DNA from: an uncultured Muribaculum sp.
GTDB lineage: Bacteria > Bacteroidota > Bacteroidia > Bacteroidales > Muribaculaceae
Reading direction: 5' to 3'
Assembly: GCA_910578835.1 (NCBI GenBank)
Contig: CAJTSK010000042.1
Span: 1 to 18,141, forward strand
Length of the DNA: 18,141 nucleotides
The notes beneath the pieces were generated by a model. The model did not search any database and was not told the origin of the DNA. It saw only the letters and a program-made list of their open reading frames with translations. Shown in pieces: positions 8,615-16,365 of the stretch. How positions within the stretch are numbered: position 1 is the first letter of the stretch; every line of letters begins with the position of its first letter. A program made the translations under genes and the position numbers.

Positions 8615-10507
8615 CTAAAGTGATTCACACTCTTTGAGCCATGCCTTGGATGAGGCATCGGAGGGCATGCGCCAGTCACCGCGCGGCGACAGACAGACGC
8701 TACCCACTTTCGGTCCGTCGGGAAGGCACGAGCGCTTGAATTGCTGGGTGAAGAAACGGCGGAAAAATGTCGTAATCCAATGTTTGATTGTCGCTTTGTC
8801 ATACACTCCTTCAAACGCTTTCCTCGCCATCATGAATATACGGCGTGGCGTAAAGCCATAGCGCAACGTATAGTATAGGAAAAAGTCGTGCAATTCATAG
8901 GGTCCTACAAGGTCTTCGGTCTTTTGCTTTATGTTGCCCTGTTCATCGGCGGGAATCAATTCCGGGCTGATAGGGGTGTCCACTATGTCAAGCAAGGTGT
9001 CGCGCTCACGTTCTGTGGCTGCGTGCAGGGCAAACCATTTAACCAGATACTTCACCAGCGTCTTAGGTACACCGGCATTTACGCCATACATCGACATGTG
9101 GTCGCCATTGTAGGTTGCCCAGCCAAGTGCGAGCTCCGACAAGTCGCCTGTGCCGAGCACCATTCCGCCGGTTTGGTTGGCTATGTCCATGAGTATCTGT
9201 GTGCGTTCACGTGCCTGTGAATTTTCGTAGGTCACGTCATGGATGATGCTGTCGTGGTTTATGTCATTGAAATGCTGGGTTACCGCAGCTGCTATCGAGA
9301 TTTCTTTCATGGTTATGCCAAGAGCCTCCATCAGTGACAAGGCATTGGTATAAGTGCGGTCGGTAGTGCCAAATCCCGGCATTGTTACGCCGACGATGCC
9401 CTTGCGGTCAAGGCCGAGCCTGTCAAATGTCTTTGCAGCGACAAGCAAGGCAAGCGTGGAGTCGAGACCGCCTGATATACCCACGACCAGATGCTTTGTG
9501 TGGGTTGCCTCAAGGCGTCGAGCCAGACCGGCGACCTGTATATTGATAATCTCCTCACATCGTTCGTCGATTATGCTGTCTTCCGACGGAACGAACGGGT
9601 GGGGAGCTATAGTGCGGTAGAGATTGTCATCGTCAACCATGGCAATGTCGGCATATGCCGTCTTGTAGGGGCGTTGATTCATCATCGTCTTGCTGTCGTT
9701 AAACGACATGATGTGCATGCGGTCACGGTTGATTGCGGCAATGTCAATATCGGCGATTACATAGTTTGGCTCATGCTGCCAGCGCTCGTTTATGGCGAGT
9801 ATCGACCCGTTTTCAGCGATTACAGCCTTTCCGTCAAATACAAGGTCGGTGGACGATTCGCCATATCCCGCCGACGCATATACATAAGCGCCGATGCACG
9901 ATGCCGACTGCCGCTTGATCAGATTGATGAGATAATTGTATTTGCCGATTACGTCATTGGAGGCGGATAAGTTGACAAGCACTTGTGCTCCGGCAAGAGC
10001 CTGGGAAGTTGATGGCGGAACGGGCGTCCAAAGGTCTTCACATATCTCGATGCCTACTTTTATGCCGTTGATGTCAAGCAGCGTGTCGTTAGCCATCCCT
10101 TCCGGATTGGCAGGCACAAACCATCGCTTTTCATAAAACTCATTGTAATCGGGAAGGTAGGTCTTCGGTACAATAGCGAGGATTTCACCTCCGGATATCG
10201 CAACGGCGCAGTTGTAGAGCGCGCCGTTGTGGCGTATAGGCGAGCCTACGATAAATACAAGATTGACAGTGGTTGAAAATTCGCGCAGGCGGTTTATGCC
10301 GTCGGCTGCAGCTTCAATTAATCTCTCCTGATGAAAAAGGTCGGCACATGTATATCCGGTCACGCATAGCTCCGGAAACACTGCAAGCATCACTCCCTTG
10401 CTGTCAAGGGTCTTGCACATATCCATGATGCTATCGATGTTATGGTCTACATCGGCGACATTTACGCCCGGTACGGCAGCTGCCACCCTGAAATATCCTG
10501 TATTCAT
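8615..10507 (-). CDS. nadE: Glutamine-dependent NAD(+) synthetase
   Basis: This 630-residue two-domain cytoplasmic enzyme makes NAD+ from nicotinate adenine dinucleotide, ATP and glutamine-derived ammonia. The N-terminal nitrilase-type glutaminase domain (about 1-280) has the catalytic triad E46 (FPELCVTGYT), K115 (VPKTYLPDYNEFYEKR) and C156 (GIEICEDLW). The C-terminal synthetase domain starts near 320, with the PP-loop SGGLDST at 345-351 and LGTGDLSELALGWATYNGDHMSMYGVNAG further on, written here only to mark the region around residues 455-480. Length matches the long glutamine-hydrolysing type. The start ATG at 10507 lies about 30 nt downstream of a minus-strand TATCTTTG element. menD diverges upstream. 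Confidence 0.97.
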   Translation of the reverse strand: MNTGYFRVAAAVPGVNVADVDHNIDSIMDMCKTLDSKGVMLAVFPELCVTGYTCADLFHQERLIEAAADGINRLREFSTTVNLVFIVGSPIRHNGALYNCAVAISGGEILAIVPKTYLPDYNEFYEKRWFVPANPEGMANDTLLDINGIKVGIEICEDLWTPVPPSTSQALAGAQVLVNLSASNDVIGKYNYLINLIKRQSASCIGAYVYASAGYGESSTDLVFDGKAVIAENGSILAINERWQHEPNYVIADIDIAAINRDRMHIMSFNDSKTMMNQRPYKTAYADIAMVDDDNLYRTIAPHPFVPSEDSIIDERCEEIINIQVAGLARRLEATHTKHLVVGISGGLDSTLALLVAAKTFDRLGLDRKGIVGVTMPGFGTTDRTYTNALSLMEALGITMKEISIAAAVTQHFNDINHDSIIHDVTYENSQARERTQILMDIANQTGGMVLGTGDLSELALGWATYNGDHMSMYGVNAGVPKTLVKYLVKWFALHAATERERDTLLDIVDTPISPELIPADEQGNIKQKTEDLVGPYELHDFFLYYTLRYGFTPRRIFMMARKAFEGVYDKATIKHWITTFFRRFFTQQFKRSCLPDGPKVGSVCLSPRGDWRMPSDASSKAWLKECESL

Positions 10508-10536
10508 GTCTTGTATCGCTTTTCTGTTGGGTTATG

Positions 10537-10544
10537 CAAAGATA
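10537..10544 (-). promoter_or_regulatory. -7 element of nadE promoter
   Basis: The minus-strand sequence TATCTTTG fits TAnnTTTG and lies 29 nt upstream of the nadE start. I see no convincing TTTG at the -33 position. Confidence 0.6.
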
Positions 10545-10622
10545 ACAATTATAAGTTGAATGATGTTAATGCGTGATTTAAAAATAGATGTTTGCAGCTG
10601 CATCAAAGTCGGGATTAATGAG

Positions 10623-10630
10623 TAAATTTG
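10623..10630 (+). promoter_or_regulatory. -7 element of menD promoter, implying a leaderless mRNA
   Basis: TAAATTTG fits TAnnTTTG and ends only 7 nt before the menD ATG at 10638. Transcription should therefore start at or within a few bases of the start codon. A TTTG occurs at 10591-10594, but its spacing (28 bp) is too long for a normal -33. Confidence 0.55.
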
Positions 10631-10637
10631 CACTATT

Positions 10638-12335
10638 ATGGAATGTACTGACAAAATATCGTGCAACATACTTGTGGCAATGCTTGTGAATCACGGCGTT
10701 AAAGAGGCATTGGTGTCACCCGGATCCCGTAACGCACCGATGGTAGTTGCTTTGTCGCGCACCAAGTCGATAAAAACTACTGTGGTAATCGATGAGCGTA
10801 GCGCCGCATTTATCGCCTTGGGGAAAGCGGCTATATCGTCATCGCCTGTGGTGCTGTTGTGTACTTCGGGTACTGCTGTGCTTAATTATGCGCCTGCTGT
10901 TGCCGAAGCTTACTATAGGCAGATTCCCCTTGTCGTGATTTCTGCCGACCGTCCGATGGAGTGGATTGACCAGGATGACAGTCAGACTTTGCGCCAATAT
11001 GAGGCGCTTGCCCACTATGTGAAGCGCAGTTACAACATTCCAGCCGATTGTGGCAAAGACAATATGCAATGGTATGTCAACCGTGTGGCAAATGACGCGT
11101 TGATATGTGCTCTCTCCGGTCGTAAAGCGCCTGTGCATATTAATCTACAGCTTGATGAACCGCTTGACGGAATGACAAGAGAAGTGCCGTGCAAGTGGAC
11201 TTCACGCGCGATAGTTCAGATGTCGCCTGCCCGGGTGCTGTCTGAAAGCGATAAAAAGTCACTTGCCACCCGGCTTTCAGAAGCGTCGGGAGTATTGGTC
11301 ATAGCCGGTTTTCATGACCCTGATGTCAGGCTGTCGGAGGCTTTGTGTCGTCTGGCTGATATGGGAAATGTGGCGGTGATGACCGAGCGTATCGCTAATC
11401 TCACGGCGCCTGCAGGGATTTTTGTCGACATGATTGACTCTACATTAAGCAGCATGTCTGATGAAGAGAAAATGGTGATGCGGCCAGAAATCGTGATAAC
11501 CCTTGGCGGCGCGATTGTCTCGCGTTTTGTGAAGCAATATTTGCGCGGAGCGGCAGTGAAGGAGCATTGGCATGTAGGCATTACCGAGTCGACTATTGAT
11601 TGCCTGCGTTCGCTTACGATGAACGTAAATATGCCTGCTTCCGACTTTTTTTCGGAAATCGCCGGGGCTATTTCCGGAATTTCCTCAACCTGTAGCGATT
11701 ATGGTGCACGTTGGCGCAACTATGCCAAGAGAGGGGCGGAGCTTCATGACCGGTATGTCGATGCCCAGCCATGGTGTGACCTTACGGCTATGAAGCGGGT
11801 ATTCACGTCTATACCTGATGGCTGGAATGTGCAGCTATCCAATGGCACCGCTGTGAGATATGCACAGCTGTTTCCTCCCCGTCGTGAAAATCGCTTCGAT
11901 TGCAACCGTGGGGTCAGTGGAATAGATGGCTCGGTGTCGACGGCAATTGGTGCGTCGACGGCATATGATGGTGTAACCCTCCTCATCACAGGTGATATGA
12001 GCGCTCAGTATGATGTCGGTGGGCTTGCCGCTCCTTGTATAACCCCTCGTTTTAAGATGATAGTGCTTTGTAATGGTGGGGGAGGCATATTCCGTTTCGT
12101 AAAGAGTACTTCGGGACTACCCGAGCTGGATGAATATTTTGTGGTCAACCGGGATTTTCCGTTAGACAAGCTTGCCGATGCCTATGGCTTCCGATATTTC
12201 GAAGCGGCGTCAATGGCTGAATTTGACAGCTGTTTTGATAGCTTTATAGAGGAAAAGTCAAAACCGAGCATATTGGCATTGATGACTCCGGGAGAACTCA
12301 GCGGCGCCATACTTACACGCTATTTCAAGATATAG
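10638..12335 (+). CDS. menD: 2-succinyl-5-enolpyruvyl-6-hydroxy-3-cyclohexene-1-carboxylate synthase MenD
   Basis: This 565-residue thiamine-diphosphate enzyme of menaquinone synthesis joins 2-oxoglutarate to isochorismate, giving SEPHCHC. The N-terminal PYR domain has VSPGSRNAP at 26-34 and the glutamate that activates ThDP at E53 (IDERSAAF). SADRP lies near 102-106. The C-terminal PP domain has the ThDP/Mg2+ motif beginning GDMSAQYDVGG near 452 and ending NGGGGIF near 479. Length is normal. An in-frame TAA at 10623-10625 excludes an upstream start, and M15 would cut into the fold, so the ATG at 10638 is the start. No menF, menB, menC or menE is next to it. An accessory segment with mobile-element remnants begins immediately after its stop codon. 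Confidence 0.97.
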   Translation: MECTDKISCNILVAMLVNHGVKEALVSPGSRNAPMVVALSRTKSIKTTVVIDERSAAFIALGKAAISSSPVVLLCTSGTAVLNYAPAVAEAYYRQIPLVVISADRPMEWIDQDDSQTLRQYEALAHYVKRSYNIPADCGKDNMQWYVNRVANDALICALSGRKAPVHINLQLDEPLDGMTREVPCKWTSRAIVQMSPARVLSESDKKSLATRLSEASGVLVIAGFHDPDVRLSEALCRLADMGNVAVMTERIANLTAPAGIFVDMIDSTLSSMSDEEKMVMRPEIVITLGGAIVSRFVKQYLRGAAVKEHWHVGITESTIDCLRSLTMNVNMPASDFFSEIAGAISGISSTCSDYGARWRNYAKRGAELHDRYVDAQPWCDLTAMKRVFTSIPDGWNVQLSNGTAVRYAQLFPPRRENRFDCNRGVSGIDGSVSTAIGASTAYDGVTLLITGDMSAQYDVGGLAAPCITPRFKMIVLCNGGGGIFRFVKSTSGLPELDEYFVVNRDFPLDKLADAYGFRYFEAASMAEFDSCFDSFIEEKSKPSILALMTPGELSGAILTRYFKI

Positions 12336-12396
12336 ACATGTAAGCCACAAAAATATCCCTACTGAGCCAAAGTGGGCCCCGTGCCAACGAGGGCAG

Positions 12397-12415
12397 AGCC
12401 GAGCTTGCTCGGGCT
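12397..12415. other. Small GC-rich hairpin in possible oriT region
   Basis: AGCCGAGC and GCTCGGGCT form an 8-bp stem with one bulged base and a TT loop. It lies in the non-coding 183 bp between menD and the mobilization-gene remnant, 11 nt before a larger hairpin. In intact mobilizable elements such inverted repeats near the mob gene often belong to oriT. That role is inferred from position only. Confidence 0.4.
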
Positions 12416-12426
12416 ATGTCGAGTGC

Positions 12427-12470
12427 AGCCGTATCGGGGAAGACCGTAGGTCAACCCCGATACGGCTTTT
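12427..12470 (+). other. Strong extended hairpin with T-tract: terminator or oriT arm
   Basis: AGCCGTATCGGGG (12427-12439) pairs perfectly with CCCCGATACGGCT (12455-12467). Inside it, after an AA/AA internal loop, GACC (12442-12445) pairs with GGTC (12449-12452) around a GTA loop. The stem totals 17 bp and is followed by TTTT ending at 12470. On the plus strand this has the shape of a factor-independent terminator for menD. Its place just upstream of a mobilization-gene remnant also fits an oriT structure. The sequence does not decide between the two. Confidence 0.6.
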
Positions 12471-12518
12471 AGGGAAGCCGTACACTCCGATTGTTCCACA
12501 ACATAAACACGTCTGCCT

Positions 12519-13320
12519 ATGAGTTTCGCATCATTCCATATTGACAAAGTAACTCATCGCTCAACTCTATCGGCAAGCATATCGAGCGCACTTCACAGCC
12601 CGCCACGTTGACCAGCACGAATATTACCGTCAATGCCAAATCAAGAAGAAAGACCTTGAACAGGACGTAGCCACTCTTTCCACCGAGACCCTGTCTTTGG
12701 AAAGGCGTAAGACGGAACTTGAACGTGGCAACCACTTGATTGAAAAGACAATCACCGAGACCAAGGCTGCCAATGAGCAGATGACGCGAGAAAATGCCTA
12801 ACTCGAAAAAGACAGGAAATTGTTGGTTGAGTACAATTCAACATTGAAAGAGAGTGTCGTCGGAATGATTGAGGAATACAAAGGTCTTGAAACATCGAAA
12901 GAAAAACTCTCAAAGGAAGTATCGGCACTTGAAGCGTCTAAAATGTCAGTCGCTTATGATTCCGACTATGCCGAATACAAGGCAGACATTGAGAAATATT
13001 TTCCTGATGTCCCCGACCTGCTTATCTGGGCGAGATACTGCAAACATATCGGTTTCCCCGATAGCTTTACGCAAAGGATAATAGCCCAGCAGCCCGTTCC
13101 GTTTCAAGGGGCGTTGTACTCGCCCGAGCATAGCCAAAGATTCAAAACCGAGCATTCCGAGGCAAAACTTGAACGGGACCCGAAAGAGAAACATCGCTTT
13201 ATTCTGACGATAGACGGTGTTAATGTGTTCCAATGGTTCCGCAACAAGGCGAAAGAACTGCTTGCCAAAATTGGCATCAAACCCAAAGAACCGAAACGAG
13301 GGTCATCATTAGGTCGCTAA
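12519..13320 (+). pseudogene. MobV/Pre-type mobilization protein (relaxase) remnant
   Basis: The fragments match the layout of Bacteroidales MobV/plasmid-recombination relaxases. Frame one starts MSFASFHIDK (ATG 12519). A one-base loss in the A-run near 12550 moves the reading to SNSSLNSIGKHIERT. The middle of the gene, including the relaxase catalytic core, is then missing, and the text resumes in another frame near 12597 as ARHVDQHEYYRQC. A long Glu/Lys-rich coiled coil follows, broken by an in-frame TAA at 12799-12801 that looks like CAA changed by one base. The last 166 codons (from 12820) are open and encode more coiled coil plus a conserved-looking C-terminal domain. With three lesions and no core, it cannot be a working relaxase. 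Whether the open tail is still expressed is unknown. Family call rests on remembered similarity. Confidence 0.75.
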
Positions 13321-13326
13321 AAGAAT

Positions 13327-13366
13327 CGCCACCGAGAGGTGCATTTTTCTCTCGGTGGCGTATTTT
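13327..13366 (+). terminator. Factor-independent terminator between mob remnant and receptor gene
   Basis: CGCCACCGAGAG (13327-13338) pairs perfectly with CTCTCGGTGGCG (13349-13360) around a 10-nt loop, and TATTTT follows on the plus strand. It lies 7 nt after the mob stop codon and 9 bp before the stop of the convergent receptor gene. On the minus strand the stem is followed by ATTCTTTT, so it may work in both directions. Confidence 0.8.
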
Positions 13367-13374
13367 GACTAATC

Positions 13375-15729
13375 TTAGAATCGATTCTTTTCGTTGGTAC
13401 CTGCTCCTCGCCCTTTGTAACGGTCACGGCTGGAGTTAAATGTGTATTGCAGTGTCAAGTAAAATGAGCGGCTTAGATCCGTAACACAGACGTAACGCGT
13501 TATATCCCTACTGAATGAGGTAACTCCATAATTACGTTTGTTGAATATGTCGTTTGCCTCGACAGTGACACTGAAGCTGTTATTAAAGAATGCCTTGTAC
13601 AACTTAGCATTCATATAAGAACAGGATTTGCGGTACATGTTCCTGTCATTACCTGCACTTTCCCATGCCATATCCACGTTCAACCATATATCGTAAGGTA
13701 GATGTATGGCATTCTGCCACTGCACCATTCCTTGTGGATTATTTAGGTGTTTACGTCCTTTCCAAGTGTCTATTGCAAACCACTGCTTCGTTATGCCAAG
13801 ATTTATTCGGGGTTCCCAAATACCGACATTGAAACTGGTTCCTATAAACGCGCGGATTGAATGTATCTCTGGGAAATTATCCAGAGTCATGAGTTTCACC
13901 TCTCCGCTTTCTCCGTAGGGCTTGGTTGTAGATATGATGGGATCCTTTTTATAAGTATATGACAATTGTGCAAATAATCGTCTCCATGCCCCGGTAATTT
14001 CCACAGTTTGTATCTTCTCAGGCTTAAGATATGGATTACCACCTTGAAGTGTATAGCGATTGATATAATCGATTGTGCCATCAAGATCGCCATAATTTGG
14101 CCGTTTTGTCTTGCCGGTATAGTTTATTGAAAGTTGAACTTTATCTATTGTTGTCGACATAAAGAAAGAGGGGAAGAGATTATTATATGTCTTGCTCTGA
14201 TCTTCTTTCTTCTGTCCGTTTTCCAAATAATCGAAATTCACGTGCTCATACCTCAATCCGGCTCCGAAATTGAAGTGACCGAATGTTTGTCTGAAATCAA
14301 GGAATCCGGCAATGTTTTTTTCGTCAACTCGTGTATTGGCATCATCTATGATTTCTGCGTCAGTCATATAATCGGAAGAGAAGCGAGAGGATACGAACTC
14401 CTCTCCAGCCTCAATCGTGCCATTCCACACAGGATAACTTAACACCAGTTTTTCCGCAAACATACGTCCCCGATTAGTACCAAGGGAGTGTATCAACGAT
14501 TTACCAACTGTCAGGCTGACTCCATCCACAGTAACATTGGATCTGGATTTATTCCACAGATAATCAGCATTAAAATCAATGCCGAGTTCCCCGACTTTGC
14601 CATTATAATACATATTGGCATAATGCCGCGGTAGCTTTTTGGTGTCGCCTGAGCGCAGACTTGTGGCTACGTCTAAAATTGCTCCGTCAGCCGACAATTC
14701 AGTCGCATGGGTGTGATGCATTCTGTCATTTGTGATTCCATTACTGTAATATGCTCCTATTGAATGTTTCTCATTAAACATATATGAAAATCCCGCCTTC
14801 CCGAAGAAGTCATTTACGTTTCCATATCCGTTCTGAGTTATCTTCTCTTCCCATAGCTGAGAAGAGTTGGATACTCCATATTGGTTACTCTGAAACTTTG
14901 CTGTCGCCTCACCGAAATTCGCGAATATCTCCAGTCCTCCTGTTCGATATTTGAAATTAGCCTGATTCACATTGGAGAAATATTTATTCTCTCTAAGTGT
15001 GGCCCGAAGTAAACCGCTGAAACCATCTCCCTGCGGACGTTTCGTCGTTATGCGGATTACAGAATTTACGGAAGCGTCATATCTGACACCCGGATTTGTC
15101 ACGACTTCAACATTTTTTATATCGGCTGAACTTATCTGCATCAGTTCATTGGAATCCCGCACAAGACGACCATTGATGTATATTGCCGGAGAACCCTTGC
15201 CAAATACCTGAAATACTCCATCGCGCCCCACCACCATAGGAACTTGAACCAAAACATCCTCTGCTGTTCCGGCATGTTCAAGCTGCGTACCTGCGACATG
15301 GGTCACAAGGGCATCTCCTTTTATGGCAGTTACGGGACGATTGGATTTCACCACGACTTCACCGAGCATGGTGCTTTCAGTATTAAGGACTATTATGCCT
15401 AAATCCCTTGCCTGCGGAATGTCAAGTATTTGAGAGGCATAACCAATTGAAGAAATTTTGACGAATTTGGAACTATTCCAATTCTCATTGAACACAAAAA
15501 ATCCATTTTCATCAGTAACCGTACCTGCAATATAGGTAGAGTCCGCTTTAAGTAATACTACATTTGCAAAACCGATAGGGGTCTTATTTTCATCTACAAC
15601 AACCCCTTTCAAATTGTGCGGGAGAGCAATATCAACGCCCGATTGCCTCGTGGTACTTGCGTGTGCGTATGCCACTAATGGCATCACGGCAATAAGGTAT
15701 AAGATTGATTGAATTACTATTTTTTTCAT
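13375..15729 (-). CDS. TonB-dependent-receptor-like outer membrane beta-barrel protein with carboxypeptidase-regulatory-like domain
   Basis: This is a 784-residue outer-membrane protein. The signal peptide is MKKIVIQSILYLIAVMPLVA with likely cleavage after A22 or A24. A CarboxypepD_reg-like domain follows (about 35-115, LKGVVVDENKTPIGFANVVL), then a TonB plug-like domain (about 130-235, with GSPAIYINGRLV and ADIKNVEVVTNPGVRYDAS). A long OMP_b-brl_3-type barrel with many alternating aromatic strands makes up the rest. Such proteins take up or sense unknown ligands; no SusD partner is present. I chose the ATG at 15729 because the open frame extends 18 codons upstream without a signal peptide and MKKI gives a textbook one. 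Stem-forming heptamer repeats lie directly before this start. The gene lies 57 nt downstream of a Crp-like regulator on the same strand. Several stretches look AT-richer than the core genes, which fits acquired cargo. Confidence 0.9.
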   Translation of the reverse strand: MKKIVIQSILYLIAVMPLVAYAHASTTRQSGVDIALPHNLKGVVVDENKTPIGFANVVLLKADSTYIAGTVTDENGFFVFNENWNSSKFVKISSIGYASQILDIPQARDLGIIVLNTESTMLGEVVVKSNRPVTAIKGDALVTHVAGTQLEHAGTAEDVLVQVPMVVGRDGVFQVFGKGSPAIYINGRLVRDSNELMQISSADIKNVEVVTNPGVRYDASVNSVIRITTKRPQGDGFSGLLRATLRENKYFSNVNQANFKYRTGGLEIFANFGEATAKFQSNQYGVSNSSQLWEEKITQNGYGNVNDFFGKAGFSYMFNEKHSIGAYYSNGITNDRMHHTHATELSADGAILDVATSLRSGDTKKLPRHYANMYYNGKVGELGIDFNADYLWNKSRSNVTVDGVSLTVGKSLIHSLGTNRGRMFAEKLVLSYPVWNGTIEAGEEFVSSRFSSDYMTDAEIIDDANTRVDEKNIAGFLDFRQTFGHFNFGAGLRYEHVNFDYLENGQKKEDQSKTYNNLFPSFFMSTTIDKVQLSINYTGKTKRPNYGDLDGTIDYINRYTLQGGNPYLKPEKIQTVEITGAWRRLFAQLSYTYKKDPIISTTKPYGESGEVKLMTLDNFPEIHSIRAFIGTSFNVGIWEPRINLGITKQWFAIDTWKGRKHLNNPQGMVQWQNAIHLPYDIWLNVDMAWESAGNDRNMYRKSCSYMNAKLYKAFFNNSFSVTVEANDIFNKRNYGVTSFSRDITRYVCVTDLSRSFYLTLQYTFNSSRDRYKGRGAGTNEKNRF

Positions 15730-15730
15730 T

Positions 15731-15757
15731 TGCCGAATTTTTCGGCAAAATTCGGCA
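15731..15757. repeat. Three TTCGGCA heptamers before the receptor start: operator or mRNA hairpin
   Basis: On the plus strand TGCCGAA (15731-15737) is followed by TTCGGCA at 15741-15747 and again at 15751-15757. The first two form a perfect 17-bp inverted repeat with a TTT centre; the third repeats the half-site exactly 10 bp on. The block ends one base before the receptor ATG. It could be a binding site for the adjacent Crp-like protein. In the mRNA, either upstream heptamer could pair with the one touching the start codon. No clean TAnnTTTG promoter is visible in the 57-bp gap. Confidence 0.7.
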
Positions 15758-15786
15758 TAAAAAACGACTTCAGGATAAAACAAGTT

Positions 15787-16356
15787 TTATTCGCGGGATT
15801 TTTTGGCAAGTTTTTTTCGTATTCGGCTTAGATATACCGGGGTCACAAGCAGATACGAGGCTATGTCGCGTAAAGAAACAATGTCTAAGATTTGAGGATA
15901 CGATGTTATCAGGTCAATGTATCTTTCTGTCGGAGTCTTTCTGTATAGTTCAAGTTGGCGGGAATAAATCTCACAGAACAGAATACCATTAAGAGAGGAA
16001 AGGTTACCCTCGAACGTGGCATTGAACAATTCCCTTGCTTCTGTCATTCGGATTTGCGATACAGAGGAAGCGGTTCCGGCTTTGATTGTGATTTCGGATG
16101 GACGGTGATTATAGTTGTAAAAATCAGCAACAATCTCACCCTCAAAGGCAAATCCAACAACAGCCTCACTGCCGGAGGTTGTAATAACGGTATATTTGAA
16201 ATAGCCGGATTCCACCACTCCAAGATATTTGCCAACCACTCCCTGTTGCACAAAAGTTTCTTCTTTTGCATAAAGGTGCAAACTGCCTTTCTCCCGACAA
16301 TAATTCTTTATCGTCGAGAGGTCTATCAGAGAGTCGTATTGATTAAACTGCGCCAT
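15787..16356 (-). CDS. Crp/Fnr-family transcriptional regulator
   Basis: This 189-residue protein has an N-terminal cyclic-nucleotide-binding-like beta-roll (about 20-115, with LYAKEETFVQQGVVGKYLGV and VVESGYFKY). A dimerisation helix (about 118-145) leads to a short winged-helix region at the C-terminus with the HTH SLRDIASYLLVTPVYLSRIR. The beta-roll lacks an obvious cAMP-binding RxS motif, as in many Bacteroidota relatives, so the ligand is unknown. A TTG-initiated form four codons longer would begin inside the -7 element, so I use the ATG at 16356. It lies directly upstream of the receptor gene on the same strand and is its most likely local regulator, which is inference. Confidence 0.88.
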   Translation of the reverse strand: MAQFNQYDSLIDLSTIKNYCREKGSLHLYAKEETFVQQGVVGKYLGVVESGYFKYTVITTSGSEAVVGFAFEGEIVADFYNYNHRPSEITIKAGTASSVSQIRMTEARELFNATFEGNLSSLNGILFCEIYSRQLELYRKTPTERYIDLITSYPQILDIVSLRDIASYLLVTPVYLSRIRKKLAKKSRE

Positions 16357-16365
16357 ATCGTAACA

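Noticed and set aside
9491..9970. 159-codon plus-strand frame inside nadE
   Set aside because: It is the antisense shadow of a well-conserved enzyme and its translation has no recognisable domain.
12359..12547. 62-codon minus-strand frame after menD
   Set aside because: It runs through the hairpins and over the mob start. Its openness is explained by the GC-rich inverted repeats, and I recognise no protein family.
12820..13320. Treating the 166-codon tail as a normal small gene
   Set aside because: It needs a TTG start, lacks a promoter, and continues in frame from coiled-coil sequence upstream across a single stop codon, so it reads as the end of a broken gene.
15731..15757. Short repeat as CRISPR
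   Set aside because: There are only three 7-nt copies with 3-nt gaps, no spacers and no cas genes.
15730..15783. Longer start for the receptor, 18 codons upstream
   Set aside because: It would put a non-hydrophobic charged stretch before the signal peptide and translate through the heptamer repeats. The ATG at 15729 gives a canonical signal sequence.
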